Shown: positions 1-10,991, counted from the stretch's first letter. The stretch is 64,000 bases of DNA from Tropicimonas sp. IMCC34011 (GCF_003390865.1 NZ_QMEJ01000004.1:62001-126000); one strand, 5' to 3'. The notes: a model not told the origin generated them from the sequence alone. Numbers and translations: made by a program.

Positions 1-606
<606 letters not shown>

Positions 607-664
607 GCCCCCTCCCTTCGGGTCTTGTGAGACTGTGTTGGGCGGGGGGCGGTCCCCGCCATTG

Positions 665-2242
665 TCACTCCGCCGCCTCGAGCCGATCGGCGTTGTCCGC
701 CATGAAGGCGTCCAACCGTCCGGCCTCCTCCTGCGACAGGCGCAGTCCGAGCTTGCCGCGGCGCCAGAGGACGTCATCGGCGGTGAGGGCGAACTCGTAC
801 TTCATGAGCCAGCGCACCTCCGTCTCGGTCAGCGTGTGACCGAAATCCTGACCGAGATCGCCGACCTCCGAGGCCTCACCGAGGATCTTCCAGACATCCA
901 TGCCGTAGGCGCGAACGAGGCGCCTCGCCCAGCGTTCGCCCAGGAAGTCGTACCGGGCGACGAGGTCCGCGATCAGCTTGTCGACACCATCGACCGGGAA
1001 GTCACCGCCCGGCAGCGGGACGCCCGCAGTCCATGGCGCGCCCATGTCGTGGACTTCGCCGAGGCGTTCGAGCGCGGATTCGGCGAGCCGGCGATAGGTC
1101 GTGATCTTGCCGCCGAAGATGTTGATGTAGGGCGCGCCGCTCTCGGAATGCAGCTTGATGACATAGTCCCGCGTCGCCGCCGTCGCGCTCTTCGCACCGT
1201 CGTCGTAGAGAGGCCGCACGCCGGAATAGGTCCAGACGATGTCTTCCTGCCGCACCGGCTCCCGGAAGTACTGCGACACGAACGCGAGGAGATAGTCGCG
1301 CTCCTCGTCCGATATCTCGGGCTTCTGGTCGGGATCCTCGTGCACCGCGTCGGTGGTACCGATGAGCGTGAAGTCTTCCTCGTAGGGAATGGCGAAGATG
1401 ATCCGCCCGTCCGTGCCCTGGAAGAAGTAGCACTTGTCATGCTCGAAGAGCTTGCGGGTGACGATGTGGCTGCCTTTGACGAGCCGGACGCCCTCGCGGG
1501 TATTGTCGTGAATGCGCTGGTTGATCACCTGCTCCACCCAGGGTCCGCCGGCATTGACCAGCGCGCGGGCGCGGAAGGTCTGCTTGCCCTCCGGGCCGTC
1601 CGTCGTGATCTCCCAGACGCCGTCGCCCCGCTTTGCCTCGATGACCTTGGTGCGCGTCATGATCTTCGCGCCACGCTCTGCCGCATCGCGGGCGTTGAGG
1701 GCCACGAGCCGCGAATCCTGCACCCAGCAGTCGGAATATTCGTAGGCCTTGTCGAACCGCTCCTTGAGCGGCAGGCCGGCGATATCGCTCCTGAGATTGA
1801 CGGTGGAGGTGCCCTTCAGGATCTTCCGGCCGCCGAGATTGTCGTACATCGCAAGGCCCATGCGGATCAGCCAGGATGGCCGGCGCCCCTTCATCCACGG
1901 CATGACGACGCCCATGAGCTTCGAGGTCGGCGTGTCGCTCTCGAACCGCATGTCCGCGGTGTAGGGCAGGACGAACCGCAGCGGCCAGGAGATGTGCGGC
2001 ATGGCGCGCAGCAGCGTCTCCCGCTCGATCAACGCCTCCCGGACGAGGCGGAACTCGAAATACTCGAGGTACCGCAGCCCGCCGTGGAAGAGCTTCGTGG
2101 ACGCGCTGGAGGTCGCCGAGGCGAGGTCGTTCATCTCGGCGAGGCGAACGGTCAGCCCGCGCCCGGCCGCGTCGCGGGCGATTCCGCATCCGTTGATCCC
2201 TCCGCCGATGACGAAAAGATCGGAGATGTCGGTACTGTCCAT
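665..2242 (-). CDS. glpD: aerobic glycerol-3-phosphate dehydrogenase GlpD
   Basis: FAD-dependent oxidation of glycerol 3-phosphate to dihydroxyacetone phosphate, normally membrane-associated and feeding electrons to quinone. The 525 residues match the family length. The N-terminal dinucleotide-binding motif [17 protein letters not shown] lies at about residues 13-29, followed by the [16 protein letters not shown] segment typical of GlpD, and a C-terminal DAO_C-like domain. A strong ribosome site (GGGAGG) precedes the ATG at 2242. It is followed by glpK 58 bp downstream. A glpR repressor, often adjacent, is not seen upstream. Confidence 0.96.
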   Translation of the reverse strand: MDSTDISDLFVIGGGINGCGIARDAAGRGLTVRLAEMNDLASATSSASTKLFHGGLRYLEYFEFRLVREALIERETLLRAMPHISWPLRFVLPYTADMRFESDTPTSKLMGVVMPWMKGRRPSWLIRMGLAMYDNLGGRKILKGTSTVNLRSDIAGLPLKERFDKAYEYSDCWVQDSRLVALNARDAAERGAKIMTRTKVIEAKRGDGVWEITTDGPEGKQTFRARALVNAGGPWVEQVINQRIHDNTREGVRLVKGSHIVTRKLFEHDKCYFFQGTDGRIIFAIPYEEDFTLIGTTDAVHEDPDQKPEISDEERDYLLAFVSQYFREPVRQEDIVWTYSGVRPLYDDGAKSATAATRDYVIKLHSESGAPYINIFGGKITTYRRLAESALERLGEVHDMGAPWTAGVPLPGGDFPVDGVDKLIADLVARYDFLGERWARRLVRAYGMDVWKILGEASEVGDLGQDFGHTLTETEVRWLMKYEFALTADDVLWRRGKLGLRLSQEEAGRLDAFMADNADRLEAAE

Positions 2243-2341
2243 GTCGGGTCTCCCTCCCGTTTGCGTGCGATCCCTGGCGGGCCCGGGTGCACAGAGGCTA
2301 AATCAGCTGAGGGCGGGGTCAAACCCCTTAAGGCCCATGGC

Positions 2342-2860
2342 TCAGGCCCCGGCTCGCCCGGCACTGCGCCGGACACCGAGCATGATGGCGTCCTCGACCC
2401 CGGGCCCGCCCGGCTCTCCCGAAAGCACGCTGACGTCACCGGTCGTCTCGAGGACCACCGCGCGCACCTCCTCCAGCGAACCGATCCCGGCTTTGCGGAG
2501 CTTCGCCATCAGGTCTCTCCGGGTGAGACGGGCGGCCTTGAGGTTCGCCTCGAAGATCTCGCCGTCCTCCATCAGAAGGAGCGGCGAGTTGTCGAAGACC
2601 CGCTGGGTGTCCGGCGCATAGCGGCGGAATGAGGAGATCACGCGCTGCACGACGAAGACCGAAGCGATACCGATCAGGGCGGTGACGAGGCTGGAGCGGG
2701 TGTCCACGATCGTCGTCGCCAGGAGCGAGCCCGTAGCGACGGTCAGTGCGAAGTCGAAGCTCGACATCTTGGAGAAGGACCGGAGCCCGTTCATCCTGAC
2801 GATGACGATCAGGACCGGCACGGCGACCAGCGCACGCAGGAAGGGCTCTATATAGGTCAT
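2342..2860 (-). CDS. DUF421 / YetF-like membrane protein
   Basis: A 172-residue protein with two to three hydrophobic segments in the first 80 residues and a soluble C-terminal half. The order (hydrophobic N part, KMSSFDFALTVATGS, then a small domain with NSPLLLMEDGEIFEANL and RRDLMAKLRKAGI) matches the DUF421/YetF family, whose biochemical function is not established. An in-frame ATG at 2887 would add nine residues; neither start has a convincing ribosome site. It begins 22-48 bp after hisG on the same strand and may be read through from the his genes, but nothing links it to histidine synthesis. Confidence 0.8.
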   Translation of the reverse strand: MTYIEPFLRALVAVPVLIVIVRMNGLRSFSKMSSFDFALTVATGSLLATTIVDTRSSLVTALIGIASVFVVQRVISSFRRYAPDTQRVFDNSPLLLMEDGEIFEANLKAARLTRRDLMAKLRKAGIGSLEEVRAVVLETTGDVSVLSGEPGGPGVEDAIMLGVRRSAGRAGA

Positions 2861-2908
2861 GACGGGCGAACGGACCCGAGTGGCCATTCGTTCCGCGCGA
2901 AGGGAAAC

Positions 2909-3619
2909 TCAGCGGTCGCCGCGTTCGGAGATTCCGAGCAGATTGCCAAGGCCGCGCCAGACCTCGCGGGCGCCGCCATCCCAATCTGACCGCCGGGACT
3001 TGAAGAGCGTCGCCTGGCTGCGGTGCATCACCCCGTCCGACAGGATGCGCAGGTGGTTCGCCCGCAACGTCTCACCGGTGGAGGTAATGTCCGCGATCGC
3101 CTCCGCCGTGCCGTTCCGCACGGTGCCCTCGGTCGCGCCCTGGCTGTCCACCAGCCTGTAATCGGCCACGCCGGCCTCGCGCAGGAACTCCCGGACCAGC
3201 CGGTGATACTTCGTCGCGATCCGCAGACGGAAACCGTGCTCGGCGCGGAATGCGGCGGCGGCGGCATCGAGGTCGTCGAGCGTGTCCACATCCGCCCAGA
3301 AGGCCGGAACGGCGAGAACCAGATCGGCGTGACCGAAGCCCATCCGGGTCAGCTCCTGAACCGAATCCTGCCAGGAGGCGAGGCGCTCGCGCACCATGTC
3401 CGAACCGGTGACGCCGAGATGGATGCGGCCCGCCTCCAGCTCCCGCGGGATCTCGCCGGCAGAGAGCAGCACCAGCTCCACGCCCTCGGCCCCCTCGACG
3501 CGGCCCGCATATTCGCGCTCGTTCTCCGTGCGGCGGATGTCGAGCCCGCGCGCCCCGAACCAGTCGAAGGTCTTCTCCATGAGCCGCCCCTTGGACGGCA
3601 CGCCGAGCTTGAGCGTCAT
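2909..3619 (-). CDS. hisG: ATP phosphoribosyltransferase catalytic subunit HisG, short form
   Basis: First step of histidine synthesis: ATP plus PRPP gives phosphoribosyl-ATP. At 236 residues this is the short HisG that lacks the C-terminal regulatory domain and needs HisZ for activity and feedback inhibition. Family motifs visible are LGVPSKGRLMEKT near the N terminus and GVTGSDMV at about residue 70; the DSQGATEGTVRNGTAEAI stretch at about 150-170 matches the PRPP-binding loop. The ATG at 3619 overlaps the hisZ stop by 4 bp (ATGA), indicating translational coupling. An upstream in-frame ATG at 3709 lies inside hisZ and is not credible. Confidence 0.95.
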   Translation of the reverse strand: MTLKLGVPSKGRLMEKTFDWFGARGLDIRRTENEREYAGRVEGAEGVELVLLSAGEIPRELEAGRIHLGVTGSDMVRERLASWQDSVQELTRMGFGHADLVLAVPAFWADVDTLDDLDAAAAAFRAEHGFRLRIATKYHRLVREFLREAGVADYRLVDSQGATEGTVRNGTAEAIADITSTGETLRANHLRILSDGVMHRSQATLFKSRRSDWDGGAREVWRGLGNLLGISERGDR

Positions 3620-4725
3620 GGTGCACCTTCCGTGAGCGCAAGGGCGAGGCCCGGCCGGATCACCCCGCCCACGGCCTCGATCGAGCGCCCCCCGCCGAGC
3701 CGCGAGCACAGCGCATCGTAGCGCCCGCCGGTGGCGACAGGAGGCAGGTCCGGGCGGCCGGGGGCATAGAAGCCGAAGACGAAGCCGTCGTAATACTCCA
3801 TCGAGGTGCGGCCGTAGCTGCCCTCGAATTCGATGGCGGAGAGATCGACGCCGCGCTTCACCAGCGCGTCCAGCCGATCGGCGAGCCGCGCCGCCGCAGG
3901 CTCCATCGCCGGCATGTCCACCGCGATATCCTCGAGCCGGGCAAGGGCGTTCTCGGGGTCCGCACGCACCGCAAGGAGATCGTCGATCACCTCGACCTCC
4001 GCCGCGGAGAGCCGGTCTTCAGCGGCATCCTCGGCCAGAGCCTTGATGCGCGCGACGACCTCCGAAGCGGACCTCAGGCCGATCTCCGGCCCGGCCTTCG
4101 CCACCAGCTCCTCGGCGCTCCGACGTCCCAGCCCTTCCAGAAGAGCCTTGCGCGCCGGCGGCACCGCCGAGCGTCCGGCATACCGGTCGAGCAGCGCCTT
4201 GAAGCGGCGCGGGCGCCAGAGATGCCGCATCAGCGCGGCCCGTCGCCGGGGAGAGGCACCGAGCCCCTCGACCGCCGCCGTCAGAAGTCCGATATCGCCC
4301 ATGGCGGCCCTGAGGCCGAGCGGCGCCAGCAATTCCGAGAAGAGGGCGAAGACCTCCGCGTCCGCCGCCGCCGGATCCGCGCGGGAAAAGAACTCGAGCC
4401 CCACCTGCATCGTTTCCGCCGCACGCCCGGCTCTCGCGACTTCCTGACGCCGGAAGACCTCGCCCGCGTAGCAGTAGCGCGCCGGCTCGGCGCCTTCGCG
4501 CATGTGCGCCTCGACCACGGGGACGGTGAAGTCCGGCCGGAGCATCATCTCGCCCTGAAGGGGATCGTCCGTGGTGAAGGCGCGGGCGCGGATATCTTCG
4601 CCATAGAGGTCGAGGAGCGTGCCCGCCGGTTGCAGGATCTCCGCCTCGACCGGGACCGCCCCTGTCTCTTCGAACGCCGCCAGAAGTCGCGCGGCCTCGG
4701 CCCGGATCGCCGCCTTGTCAGTCAT
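3616..4725 (-). CDS. hisZ: ATP phosphoribosyltransferase regulatory subunit HisZ
   Basis: A 369-residue paralogue of the class II histidyl-tRNA synthetase catalytic core that works as the regulatory partner of short HisG. Seen in the sequence are a motif-2-like region ([19 protein letters not shown]) and a C-terminal [29 protein letters not shown] region typical of HisZ; the anticodon-binding domain of true HisRS is absent. The start at 4725 overlaps the end of hisS by 8 bp, and its stop overlaps the hisG start by 4 bp. The order hisS-hisZ-hisG therefore places the synthetase, its paralogue and the paralogue's enzyme partner in one transcript. Confidence 0.93.
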   Translation of the reverse strand: MTDKAAIRAEAARLLAAFEETGAVPVEAEILQPAGTLLDLYGEDIRARAFTTDDPLQGEMMLRPDFTVPVVEAHMREGAEPARYCYAGEVFRRQEVARAGRAAETMQVGLEFFSRADPAAADAEVFALFSELLAPLGLRAAMGDIGLLTAAVEGLGASPRRRAALMRHLWRPRRFKALLDRYAGRSAVPPARKALLEGLGRRSAEELVAKAGPEIGLRSASEVVARIKALAEDAAEDRLSAAEVEVIDDLLAVRADPENALARLEDIAVDMPAMEPAAARLADRLDALVKRGVDLSAIEFEGSYGRTSMEYYDGFVFGFYAPGRPDLPPVATGGRYDALCSRLGGGRSIEAVGGVIRPGLALALTEGAP

Positions 4726-6229
4726 CGTGGGCCGCCAGCATCCGGCCAAGCTCGGCCACGAGGTCAGCGCGGGGCACTTCGCGTTGGGCCGGCTGCCCCT
4801 TCCATTCCTCGAGCGTCGCACTCGCCGCGATCTTCGCGCCGAGCTTCAGGTCCTTGAGCTGAACGACGCCGCGCCCGGCCTCCTCCTCGCCCTCGATCAC
4901 GGCGACCGGCGAGCCGCGCTTGTCAGCGTATTTGAGCTGGTTGCCGAAATTCTTCGGATTGCCGAGATAGACCTCCGCCCGGATCCCGGCGGCGCGGAGC
5001 TCGGACGCCATCGCCTGGTAGGCCGGCAGCCGGTCCCGGTCCATCACGGTGACGACGACGGGACCGTCCGCCTCGCCCTTCGTCTTGCCGGTGGCATGCA
5101 GGGCGGCGAGGAGCCGGTCGACGCCGATGGAAATGCCGGTCGCGGGGACGGCCTGCCCGGTGAAGCGCTTCACCAGATCATCGTAGCGCCCGCCGCCGGC
5201 GACGGAGCCGAACTGGCGCGGCTTGCCATCGTCGCCCGTGATCTCGAAGGTCAGCTCCGCCTCGAAGACGGGGCCGGTGTAATAGCCGAGGCCGCGAACG
5301 ACGGAGGGGTCGATGGTTGCGCGATCCGGGCCGAAGCCCTGCGCCGCCAGAAGCTCGGCGATATGCTCCAGCTCATCGACGCCGGCCCGCCCCTCAGCGC
5401 TTTCGCCAACGAGATCCCGGAGCCGCGCCAGCACGGCGGCGGGGGCGCGCCCGGCATCGCTCCGGTCCAGCCCCGCCTCGACGAAGCCCATGACCACGGC
5501 GGCCTGCTCATCGGTCAGCCCTGCGCCCTTCGTGAAGTCGCCGCTCTCGTCCTTGCGGCCACCGCCGAGAAGGAGGCGGACGCCCTCGGGTCCCAGCCGG
5601 TCGAGCTTGTCGATGGCGCGCAGGACGATGCCCCGCTCCCGCGCGAACGCCTCGGGGTCGGCCGGATCTAGGATGCCGGCGACCTCCATCACACCGTTCA
5701 GGACCTTGCGGTTGTTGATGCGGACGGCGTAGTCCCCCCGCTCGATCCCGGCCGCTTCCAGCGCTTCGCAGAGCATTCCGCAGATCTCCGCGTCGGCGGC
5801 GACAGAGGGCGCGCCCACCGTGTCCGCATCGCATTGGTAGAACTGGCGGAACCGCCCCGGCCCGGGCTTCTCGTTGCGCCAGACCGGGCCCATCGCGTAG
5901 CGGCGGTAGGGGGAGGGCAGATCGTTGCGGTACTGCGCGGCGACCCGGGCCAGTGGCGCGGTCAGGTCGTAGCGCAGCGCCAGCCAGTCGCCGTTCTCCT
6001 CCCATGCGAAGACGCCTTCGTTCGGGCGATCCACGTCGGGCAGGAACTTGCCAAGCGCCTCGACCGTCTCCACCGCGCTCGTCTCCAGCGGGTCGAAGCC
6101 GTAAAGCCGGTAGACCTCCGCGATCCTGCCGAGCATTTCGGTCCGCTCGGTGACCTCCGCGCCCATGTAGTCGCGGAAGCCGCGCGGGGTCACGGCCTTG
6201 GGCCGAGGGGCCTTCTTGGTCTTTGCCAT
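4718..6229 (-). CDS. hisS: histidyl-tRNA synthetase
   Basis: Charges tRNA-His with histidine. The 503-residue product has the class II catalytic core: [13 protein letters not shown] at the N terminus, motif 2 ([15 protein letters not shown]) and motif 3 ([15 protein letters not shown]), followed by an anticodon-binding domain ([22 protein letters not shown] to the end). The ATG at 6229 is chosen because [13 protein letters not shown] leads directly into the conserved start of the fold; longer in-frame extensions run into a low-complexity leader. It heads the hisS-hisZ-hisG operon and is divergent from slyX across a 184-bp gap. Confidence 0.96.
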   Translation of the reverse strand: MAKTKKAPRPKAVTPRGFRDYMGAEVTERTEMLGRIAEVYRLYGFDPLETSAVETVEALGKFLPDVDRPNEGVFAWEENGDWLALRYDLTAPLARVAAQYRNDLPSPYRRYAMGPVWRNEKPGPGRFRQFYQCDADTVGAPSVAADAEICGMLCEALEAAGIERGDYAVRINNRKVLNGVMEVAGILDPADPEAFARERGIVLRAIDKLDRLGPEGVRLLLGGGRKDESGDFTKGAGLTDEQAAVVMGFVEAGLDRSDAGRAPAAVLARLRDLVGESAEGRAGVDELEHIAELLAAQGFGPDRATIDPSVVRGLGYYTGPVFEAELTFEITGDDGKPRQFGSVAGGGRYDDLVKRFTGQAVPATGISIGVDRLLAALHATGKTKGEADGPVVVTVMDRDRLPAYQAMASELRAAGIRAEVYLGNPKNFGNQLKYADKRGSPVAVIEGEEEAGRGVVQLKDLKLGAKIAASATLEEWKGQPAQREVPRADLVAELGRMLAAHDD

Positions 6230-6413
6230 GTCGCGTCTCGTCCCCGCCTTGCCCTGCATCGCAGTCGCGCCCGCATCTAGCCGAAGGCCGGTGCGCTCGC
6301 AACCGCGGCCGCTGGCCGCTGGCGGTACCGCCCCCGCCGATGGACGCGTGCGCTGAGGCCGGCGCCCTGCAATCCCCTTCCCCCTCCGCCGGCAAGCGGG
6401 TACCAGACTTCCC

Positions 6414-6614
6414 ATGAACGAGACCCGCATCGAGGAAGAACTGGCGCATCTGCGGCGCGTGACGGACGATCTGTCCGAGATCGTCGCACGTCAGGAGACG
6501 CAGATTTCGCGGCTGGAGGCACGGGTGGCCTATCTCACCCGGCGCGCGGCGGATGACGAGGCCGCCCAGTCTGGCGGCGCCGTCTTCACCGACGAAACCC
6601 CGCCGCATTACTGA
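6414..6614 (+). CDS. slyX: SlyX family protein
   Basis: A 66-residue protein made almost wholly of one predicted coiled coil ([20 protein letters not shown] to residue 43) and ending in TPPHY, the Pro-Pro-His-Tyr tail typical of SlyX proteins. The molecular role of SlyX is unknown. Its stop overlaps the gntK start by one base (TGATG), so the two are translationally coupled. It is divergent from hisS. Confidence 0.88.
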   Translation: MNETRIEEELAHLRRVTDDLSEIVARQETQISRLEARVAYLTRRAADDEAAQSGGAVFTDETPPHY

Positions 6615-7147
6615 TGGCGGAGCCGCTCCTTCTCGTGGTCATGGGGGTCAGCGCCTCCGGCAAGTCCACACTCGCCCGGCGTCTCGCGGAGCGCCTCGGC
6701 CTGCCGTTCATCGAAGGCGACACCTGTCATCCGCCCGAGAACATCGCATGGATGGAAGCGGGCCACCCGCTCGACGACGAGATGCGCAAGCCGTTTCTCA
6801 AGGCCGTCGGCGAAGCCCTGCGGACGGGCCGGAAGGACGGCACGGGCGCCTGTGTCGCCGCGTCGGTCCTCAAGCGCGCCTACCGGGACCAGGTGCGGCA
6901 GGCCGCCGGCTCCCACGTCACCTTCGTTCACCTCGCGCCGGACGCGGACACGTTGCGGGAGCGGATCAGCGGCCGGACCGGGCACTTCATGCCACCCTCG
7001 CTTCTGGACAGCCAGCTTGCGACGCTCGAGCCGCTCGAGCCGGACGAGGGCGGCCTGACCCTCTCGGATCTGGCCCCCGCGGAGGCTCACGTCGAAACGA
7101 CGCTGGACTGGCTTCGCGCCTCAGGGAGCGAGATCCCGCAGGACTGA
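6614..7147 (+). CDS. gntK: gluconokinase GntK
   Basis: Phosphorylates D-gluconate to 6-phosphogluconate with ATP, feeding the Entner-Doudoroff or pentose phosphate route. The 177 residues match the small thermoresistant GntK type. The Walker A motif GVSASGKST lies at residues 11-19, followed by FIEGDTCHPPENIAWMEAGHPLDDEMRKPFL, the family's substrate-binding region, and the RTGHFMPPSLLDSQLATLEPL segment typical of GntK. It is coupled to slyX. The last 27 bp overlap the end of the convergent FGGY kinase gene, so transcription from both sides collides here. Confidence 0.94.
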   Translation: MAEPLLLVVMGVSASGKSTLARRLAERLGLPFIEGDTCHPPENIAWMEAGHPLDDEMRKPFLKAVGEALRTGRKDGTGACVAASVLKRAYRDQVRQAAGSHVTFVHLAPDADTLRERISGRTGHFMPPSLLDSQLATLEPLEPDEGGLTLSDLAPAEAHVETTLDWLRASGSEIPQD

Positions 7148-8686
7148 GCGCAGACGCGTCTGCGCCTTGCGGTCCGCCTCCATACGCCCGGCGCGTTCGG
7201 CGCGCGGCGTGATCGGAGTGCCGGCGGGCATCCCCATGGAAGCCGCCGCCGCACCGGGGCCGGGATACAACCCCGCGGCCGAGGCTCCGAGCATGGCGGT
7301 TCCGAGCAGGACCGCATCGGGGGCGCCGGAGGGCCGGACCTCGCGGCCCGTCGCATCGGCGTAGAGCTGCATCAGAAGCGGGCTTCGCCGCACGCCTCCC
7401 GCGGCATGGAGCACCCGCACGGGCTGCCCCGCGGCATCCATCTCGCCGAGGACATCGCCCATGCCGAGTGCGAGCGCGGTCGCGGCGCGCCAGTAGATCC
7501 GGGCGGCGTCGTCCGCACCGCGCCCGAGGCCGAGACCGATGATCCCCGCCCGCCCCTCGGCCCCGGGACGAGGCATCCGCCGCCCGCGGGCGCCTGTCAG
7601 GACATGGATATCGGACCCAAGGTCCGGCCCTTCGGCGATCAGGAGCGTCTCGATCCGGGCAAGCGTGGCCTCGTGGGCGGCAATGTCGGCGGAGCCCGCC
7701 CCGAAGGTCTGAAGCACCCAGTCGAGAAGGGCGCCGGCCGCGCTTTGCCCGCCCTCGATGGACCAGAGACCGGGCAGAACCGCGCCCTCCACCGGACCCC
7801 ATAGCCCGGCGCTCCTCGGCCGCTCGGCACTCACGCCCATGACACAGGCGGAGGTGCCGGCGATCAGCGCCGCATGACCGCCGCGGCCGCCCTCCGGGGC
7901 CCGCCCCAGGAGGCCGAGCGTGCCTGCATAGGCGTCCACCATCCCCACCGCGACCGGGCAGCCGATCGGCAGGCCGAGTTCCGTCGCCGCAAGGGCGGTC
8001 AGCGTTCCGGCCCGCGTTCCGGGCGGTGCCACGTGACGCGGAAGACCGCCGGCCCGGCCCAGATCCTCGAGCCCGATCCGGGCGAAGAGCGCCTCCGGCC
8101 AGCCGCCATCGCCGGGGCAGTATCCCCATTTCGCCGCTGCCGCGCAGAGGGAGCGGATCTCTGACCCCGTCGCGCGCCATGTGAGAAAATCGACGAGGTC
8201 ACGGGCAGAGCCCAGCCTGTCCCAGAGAAGCGGGCGGTGGCGCTTGAGCCAGAGGAGCTTCGGAAGCTGCATCTCGGGATGCATGGAGCCGCCGGCGAAA
8301 GCGAGGGCGGGATCGGCGGTCGCCGCGATCTCCTCGGCCTCCGCCGTGCCGCGGTGATCCATCCAGGCGATGGTGTCCGCACCATCCGCGCCGATCTCGA
8401 GGGGGGCGCCACCTTTTTGGCGCAGGACCAGGGAACAGGTCGCGTCAAAGGCGAGCCCGGCGACGGGACGGGTCTCTCCGCCGGCGCGGGCTTCGGCAAG
8501 GGCGCCACGGGCCGCTGCGGCGACGGCGCGCCAGACCCCCTCCGAGGACATCTCCGCGATCCCGCCAAGCGTTCCGGTCATCTCGAATGGCGCGACGTGG
8601 CGGACGATCATGTACCCCGAGCGATCGAACAGGCCCGCCCGGGCGCTCGCGGTTCCGACATCCACCGCGCAGATCAGAGACTCCAT
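7121..8686 (-). CDS. FGGY carbohydrate kinase, probably D-ribulokinase
   Basis: A 521-residue FGGY sugar kinase. The first ATPase motif VDVGTASARAGLFD is at residues 9-22 and the C-terminal AAGGVRRSPLLMQLYADATGREV motif follows at about 425. The stretch FDATCSLV at residues 80-87 contains TCSLV, which I recall as the published signature of D-ribulokinases (yeast YDR109C and human FGGY type); this recollection was not checked. D-ribulose to D-ribulose 5-phosphate is therefore the favoured reaction rather than xylulose phosphorylation by XylB, which occupies this operon position in Rhodobacter sphaeroides. It is last in the polyol operon, 24 bp after the HAD gene, and its 3' end overlaps gntK. 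Confidence 0.85.
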   Translation of the reverse strand: MESLICAVDVGTASARAGLFDRSGYMIVRHVAPFEMTGTLGGIAEMSSEGVWRAVAAAARGALAEARAGGETRPVAGLAFDATCSLVLRQKGGAPLEIGADGADTIAWMDHRGTAEAEEIAATADPALAFAGGSMHPEMQLPKLLWLKRHRPLLWDRLGSARDLVDFLTWRATGSEIRSLCAAAAKWGYCPGDGGWPEALFARIGLEDLGRAGGLPRHVAPPGTRAGTLTALAATELGLPIGCPVAVGMVDAYAGTLGLLGRAPEGGRGGHAALIAGTSACVMGVSAERPRSAGLWGPVEGAVLPGLWSIEGGQSAAGALLDWVLQTFGAGSADIAAHEATLARIETLLIAEGPDLGSDIHVLTGARGRRMPRPGAEGRAGIIGLGLGRGADDAARIYWRAATALALGMGDVLGEMDAAGQPVRVLHAAGGVRRSPLLMQLYADATGREVRPSGAPDAVLLGTAMLGASAAGLYPGPGAAAASMGMPAGTPITPRAERAGRMEADRKAQTRLRSVLRDLAP

Positions 8687-8710
8687 GCATGTTCCTCGAG
8701 CGAGGGCGAC

Positions 8711-9376
8711 CTAGCCGAGCGCGGCGAGCGCGTCGGCCAGACCACGCATATCGTCCACGACCGCATCAGGCGAGAGCGAGACGACTTTCTCGTGCAATCT
8801 CGCGGGCGCCGCGTGGCTTCCACCGGTGAAGGCGAGGGTGCGCATCCCGGCGGCCCGTGCGGCCCGAAGCCCGGCCACGCTGTCCTCGATGACGACGCAA
8901 TCCGCCGGATCGGTCCCCATCCGGGCCGCTGCATGGAGAAAGAGATCGGGCGCCGGTTTGCCGCGCGGCACCATGGTCGCGCTGAAGATCCGGCCCTCGA
9001 ACAGGGGCAGCAGGCCGGTCAGGGACAGCGAGAGGCGAATCCGTTCCGGCTGGGAGGAGGAGGCGACGCAAACGGGCGCGCCGATCTCTGCGATCGCCTC
9101 CGCCACGTGGGGGATCGCGCCAAGATCCGTCTCGAAGCGCGCGAAGAGGCGCTGGCGGATCTGCGACAGGTGGGCTTCGGTCAGCTCGCAATCGTGCTCG
9201 GCACGCAGGATCTCCACCACGCTCGCCATGGAGCGGCCGAGGAACCGCTCGTAGACGTCCGCCGCCTCGATCTGTCCGCCGGCTTCGCGCACCACGCCCA
9301 GGAGCACCTCGGCGGACAGAAGCTCGCTGTCCACCAGGACCCCGTCGCAGTCGAAGATGACGAGACGCGGCAGCAT
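8711..9376 (-). CDS. HAD-superfamily sugar-phosphatase-like hydrolase
   Basis: A 221-residue HAD subfamily IA hydrolase with all four motifs: DCDGVLVDSE (Asp9 nucleophile and Asp11), CVASSSQPER, the Lys of RGKPAPDLFLHAA, and VIEDSVAGLRAARAAGM. It resembles beta-phosphoglucomutase-like and sugar phosphatases such as YieH. The start at 9376 gives the standard MLPRLVIFDCDG N terminus. It lies between mtlK (40 bp gap) and the FGGY kinase (24 bp gap) inside the polyol operon, so a role in removing or limiting sugar phosphates formed in this pathway is inferred; the substrate is unknown. Confidence 0.88.
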   Translation of the reverse strand: MLPRLVIFDCDGVLVDSELLSAEVLLGVVREAGGQIEAADVYERFLGRSMASVVEILRAEHDCELTEAHLSQIRQRLFARFETDLGAIPHVAEAIAEIGAPVCVASSSQPERIRLSLSLTGLLPLFEGRIFSATMVPRGKPAPDLFLHAAARMGTDPADCVVIEDSVAGLRAARAAGMRTLAFTGGSHAAPARLHEKVVSLSPDAVVDDMRGLADALAALG

Positions 9377-9416
9377 GGCCCGGCCCCTCCTGTCTCGCCC
9401 GTCGGGCGTCGTGAAC

Positions 9417-10895
9417 CTAGAGCCGGTCCTCCAGATATGCTGCGAGCGTCGCGCGCACGCCGTCCGCATACAGCGCCTCGAGGCATTTGGCGAACGCATC
9501 GGCAAAGGTCGGGTCGCGGCCGACGGCGCCGTAAACGTCCTGCATCCCGAGCCAGGCGGAGGGATCGCTGCGCGCAGCCTCCGCCCGCTCCACCAGTCGG
9601 TCCCAGGCCGGATCGTTGGGCTCGATCGTCTCGCCCGCCTCGGTCGTGCCAGCGCAGTAGCGGCACCAGAGCGCGCTTTCGAGGGCAAGGCCGGTGATCC
9701 CCTGCCCCGCGTTCAGGCGGTCCGCGATGGTCGGCACGATGAATTTCGGCTGCCGGTTGGAGCCGTCGAGGCACAGGCGTCGCACGGTGTCCCCGATCTT
9801 GGGATTGGCGAAGCGCGCCTCGATGGTGGCGGCATAGGTCTCGAGGTCCGTCTCCGGTACGGGGGGCACGGCGGGGATGATCTCGTCCGACGTGATCTTG
9901 GCCAGGAAGGCGCGGATCTGCTCGTCTTCCATCGCCTCGTGGACGAAATGGATGCCGAGAAGCCCGGCGGGATAGGCGATGACCGCGTGGCCACCGTTGA
10001 GGATGCGGAGCTTCATGGTCTCGAACGGGGCCACGTCCGGCACGAACTGAACGCCCACCGTCTCGAGCGCGGGGCGGCCTTGCGGGAAATCGTCCTCCAG
10101 AACCCACTGGATGAAATCCTCGCAGAAGACGGGCCAGTTATCGGCCACACCGAACGTCTCCCGGACGATCGCGCGCTCGCGATCGCCGGTCGCGGGGGTG
10201 ATCCGGTCCACCATCCCGCTCGGGAACGCGACACTCTCCTCGATCCAGTCCGCGAGCTGCGGGTCCGACAGGCGTGCGAGGCCGGCGACGGCGTTGCGCG
10301 TGATGGCACCGTTATGGGGAATGTTGTCGCAGGACATGATGGTGAAGGGCGCCTGCCCGCTCTCGCGGCGTGCCTTGAGGCCAGCGACGAGAAGGCCGAA
10401 GACGGTTTTCGGCGCGTCCGGGGTCTGGCCGTCGGCGGCAATGGCGGGGTGCGTGGGATCGAAGCGGCCTGTCTCGGCGTCGATGAAATAGCCGCCTTCG
10501 GTGATCGTGAGGGAGGCGATCCGGATTGCCGGATCCGTCAGCTTCGCCACGATCGCCCCGGCGTCACCGGGATCGAGGTAATCGACCATCACGCCCGTGA
10601 CGCGGGCCTCGCTCGTCTCGGCGGACTGCTCGACGACGGTGGTCAGGAAATCCTGCGCGGCCAGCGTCTCTCGCGCCACCGCGTCACCCGGCATGACCCC
10701 GGCGCCGACGATGGCCCAGTCCTGCCCCTCCCCCGCCCTGAAGAGCCGGTCGAGATAGACGGCCTGATGCGCGCGGTGAAAGTTGCCGACGCCGAAATGC
10801 AGGATTCCGGGCGAGAGGTCTTCGCGATCGTAGCTGGGGCGGGCGACACCTTCGGGAAGGGTGCCTAGATCGGCGAGGGACAGGGTCACGGCCAT
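9417..10895 (-). CDS. mtlK: mannitol/polyol dehydrogenase (long-chain, MtlK type)
   Basis: NAD-dependent polyol dehydrogenase of the mannitol dehydrogenase family, 492 residues. Seen are the nucleotide-binding loop HFGVGNFHRAHQAVY near residue 35, the DWAIVGAGVMPGD strand and the catalytic KLRILNGGHAVIAYPAGLLG region (Lys, Asn and His) at about residues 290-310. Relatives oxidise mannitol to fructose, D-arabitol to xylulose or sorbitol to fructose, so the exact substrate is open. It follows smoK after a 129-bp gap that contains a GC-rich hairpin. The ATG at 10895 (MAVTLSLADL) is preferred to one three codons upstream. Confidence 0.92.
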   Translation of the reverse strand: MAVTLSLADLGTLPEGVARPSYDREDLSPGILHFGVGNFHRAHQAVYLDRLFRAGEGQDWAIVGAGVMPGDAVARETLAAQDFLTTVVEQSAETSEARVTGVMVDYLDPGDAGAIVAKLTDPAIRIASLTITEGGYFIDAETGRFDPTHPAIAADGQTPDAPKTVFGLLVAGLKARRESGQAPFTIMSCDNIPHNGAITRNAVAGLARLSDPQLADWIEESVAFPSGMVDRITPATGDRERAIVRETFGVADNWPVFCEDFIQWVLEDDFPQGRPALETVGVQFVPDVAPFETMKLRILNGGHAVIAYPAGLLGIHFVHEAMEDEQIRAFLAKITSDEIIPAVPPVPETDLETYAATIEARFANPKIGDTVRRLCLDGSNRQPKFIVPTIADRLNAGQGITGLALESALWCRYCAGTTEAGETIEPNDPAWDRLVERAEAARSDPSAWLGMQDVYGAVGRDPTFADAFAKCLEALYADGVRATLAAYLEDRL

Positions 10896-10991
10896 GGCGT
10901 GCACTCCTAGAATAGCAATGTGGGGCCGCCTTCGGCCAGCGGGGACCGGCGCGGCAGCGTCATGGGGTCTTCACCCGCTTGCGCCCTGCCC

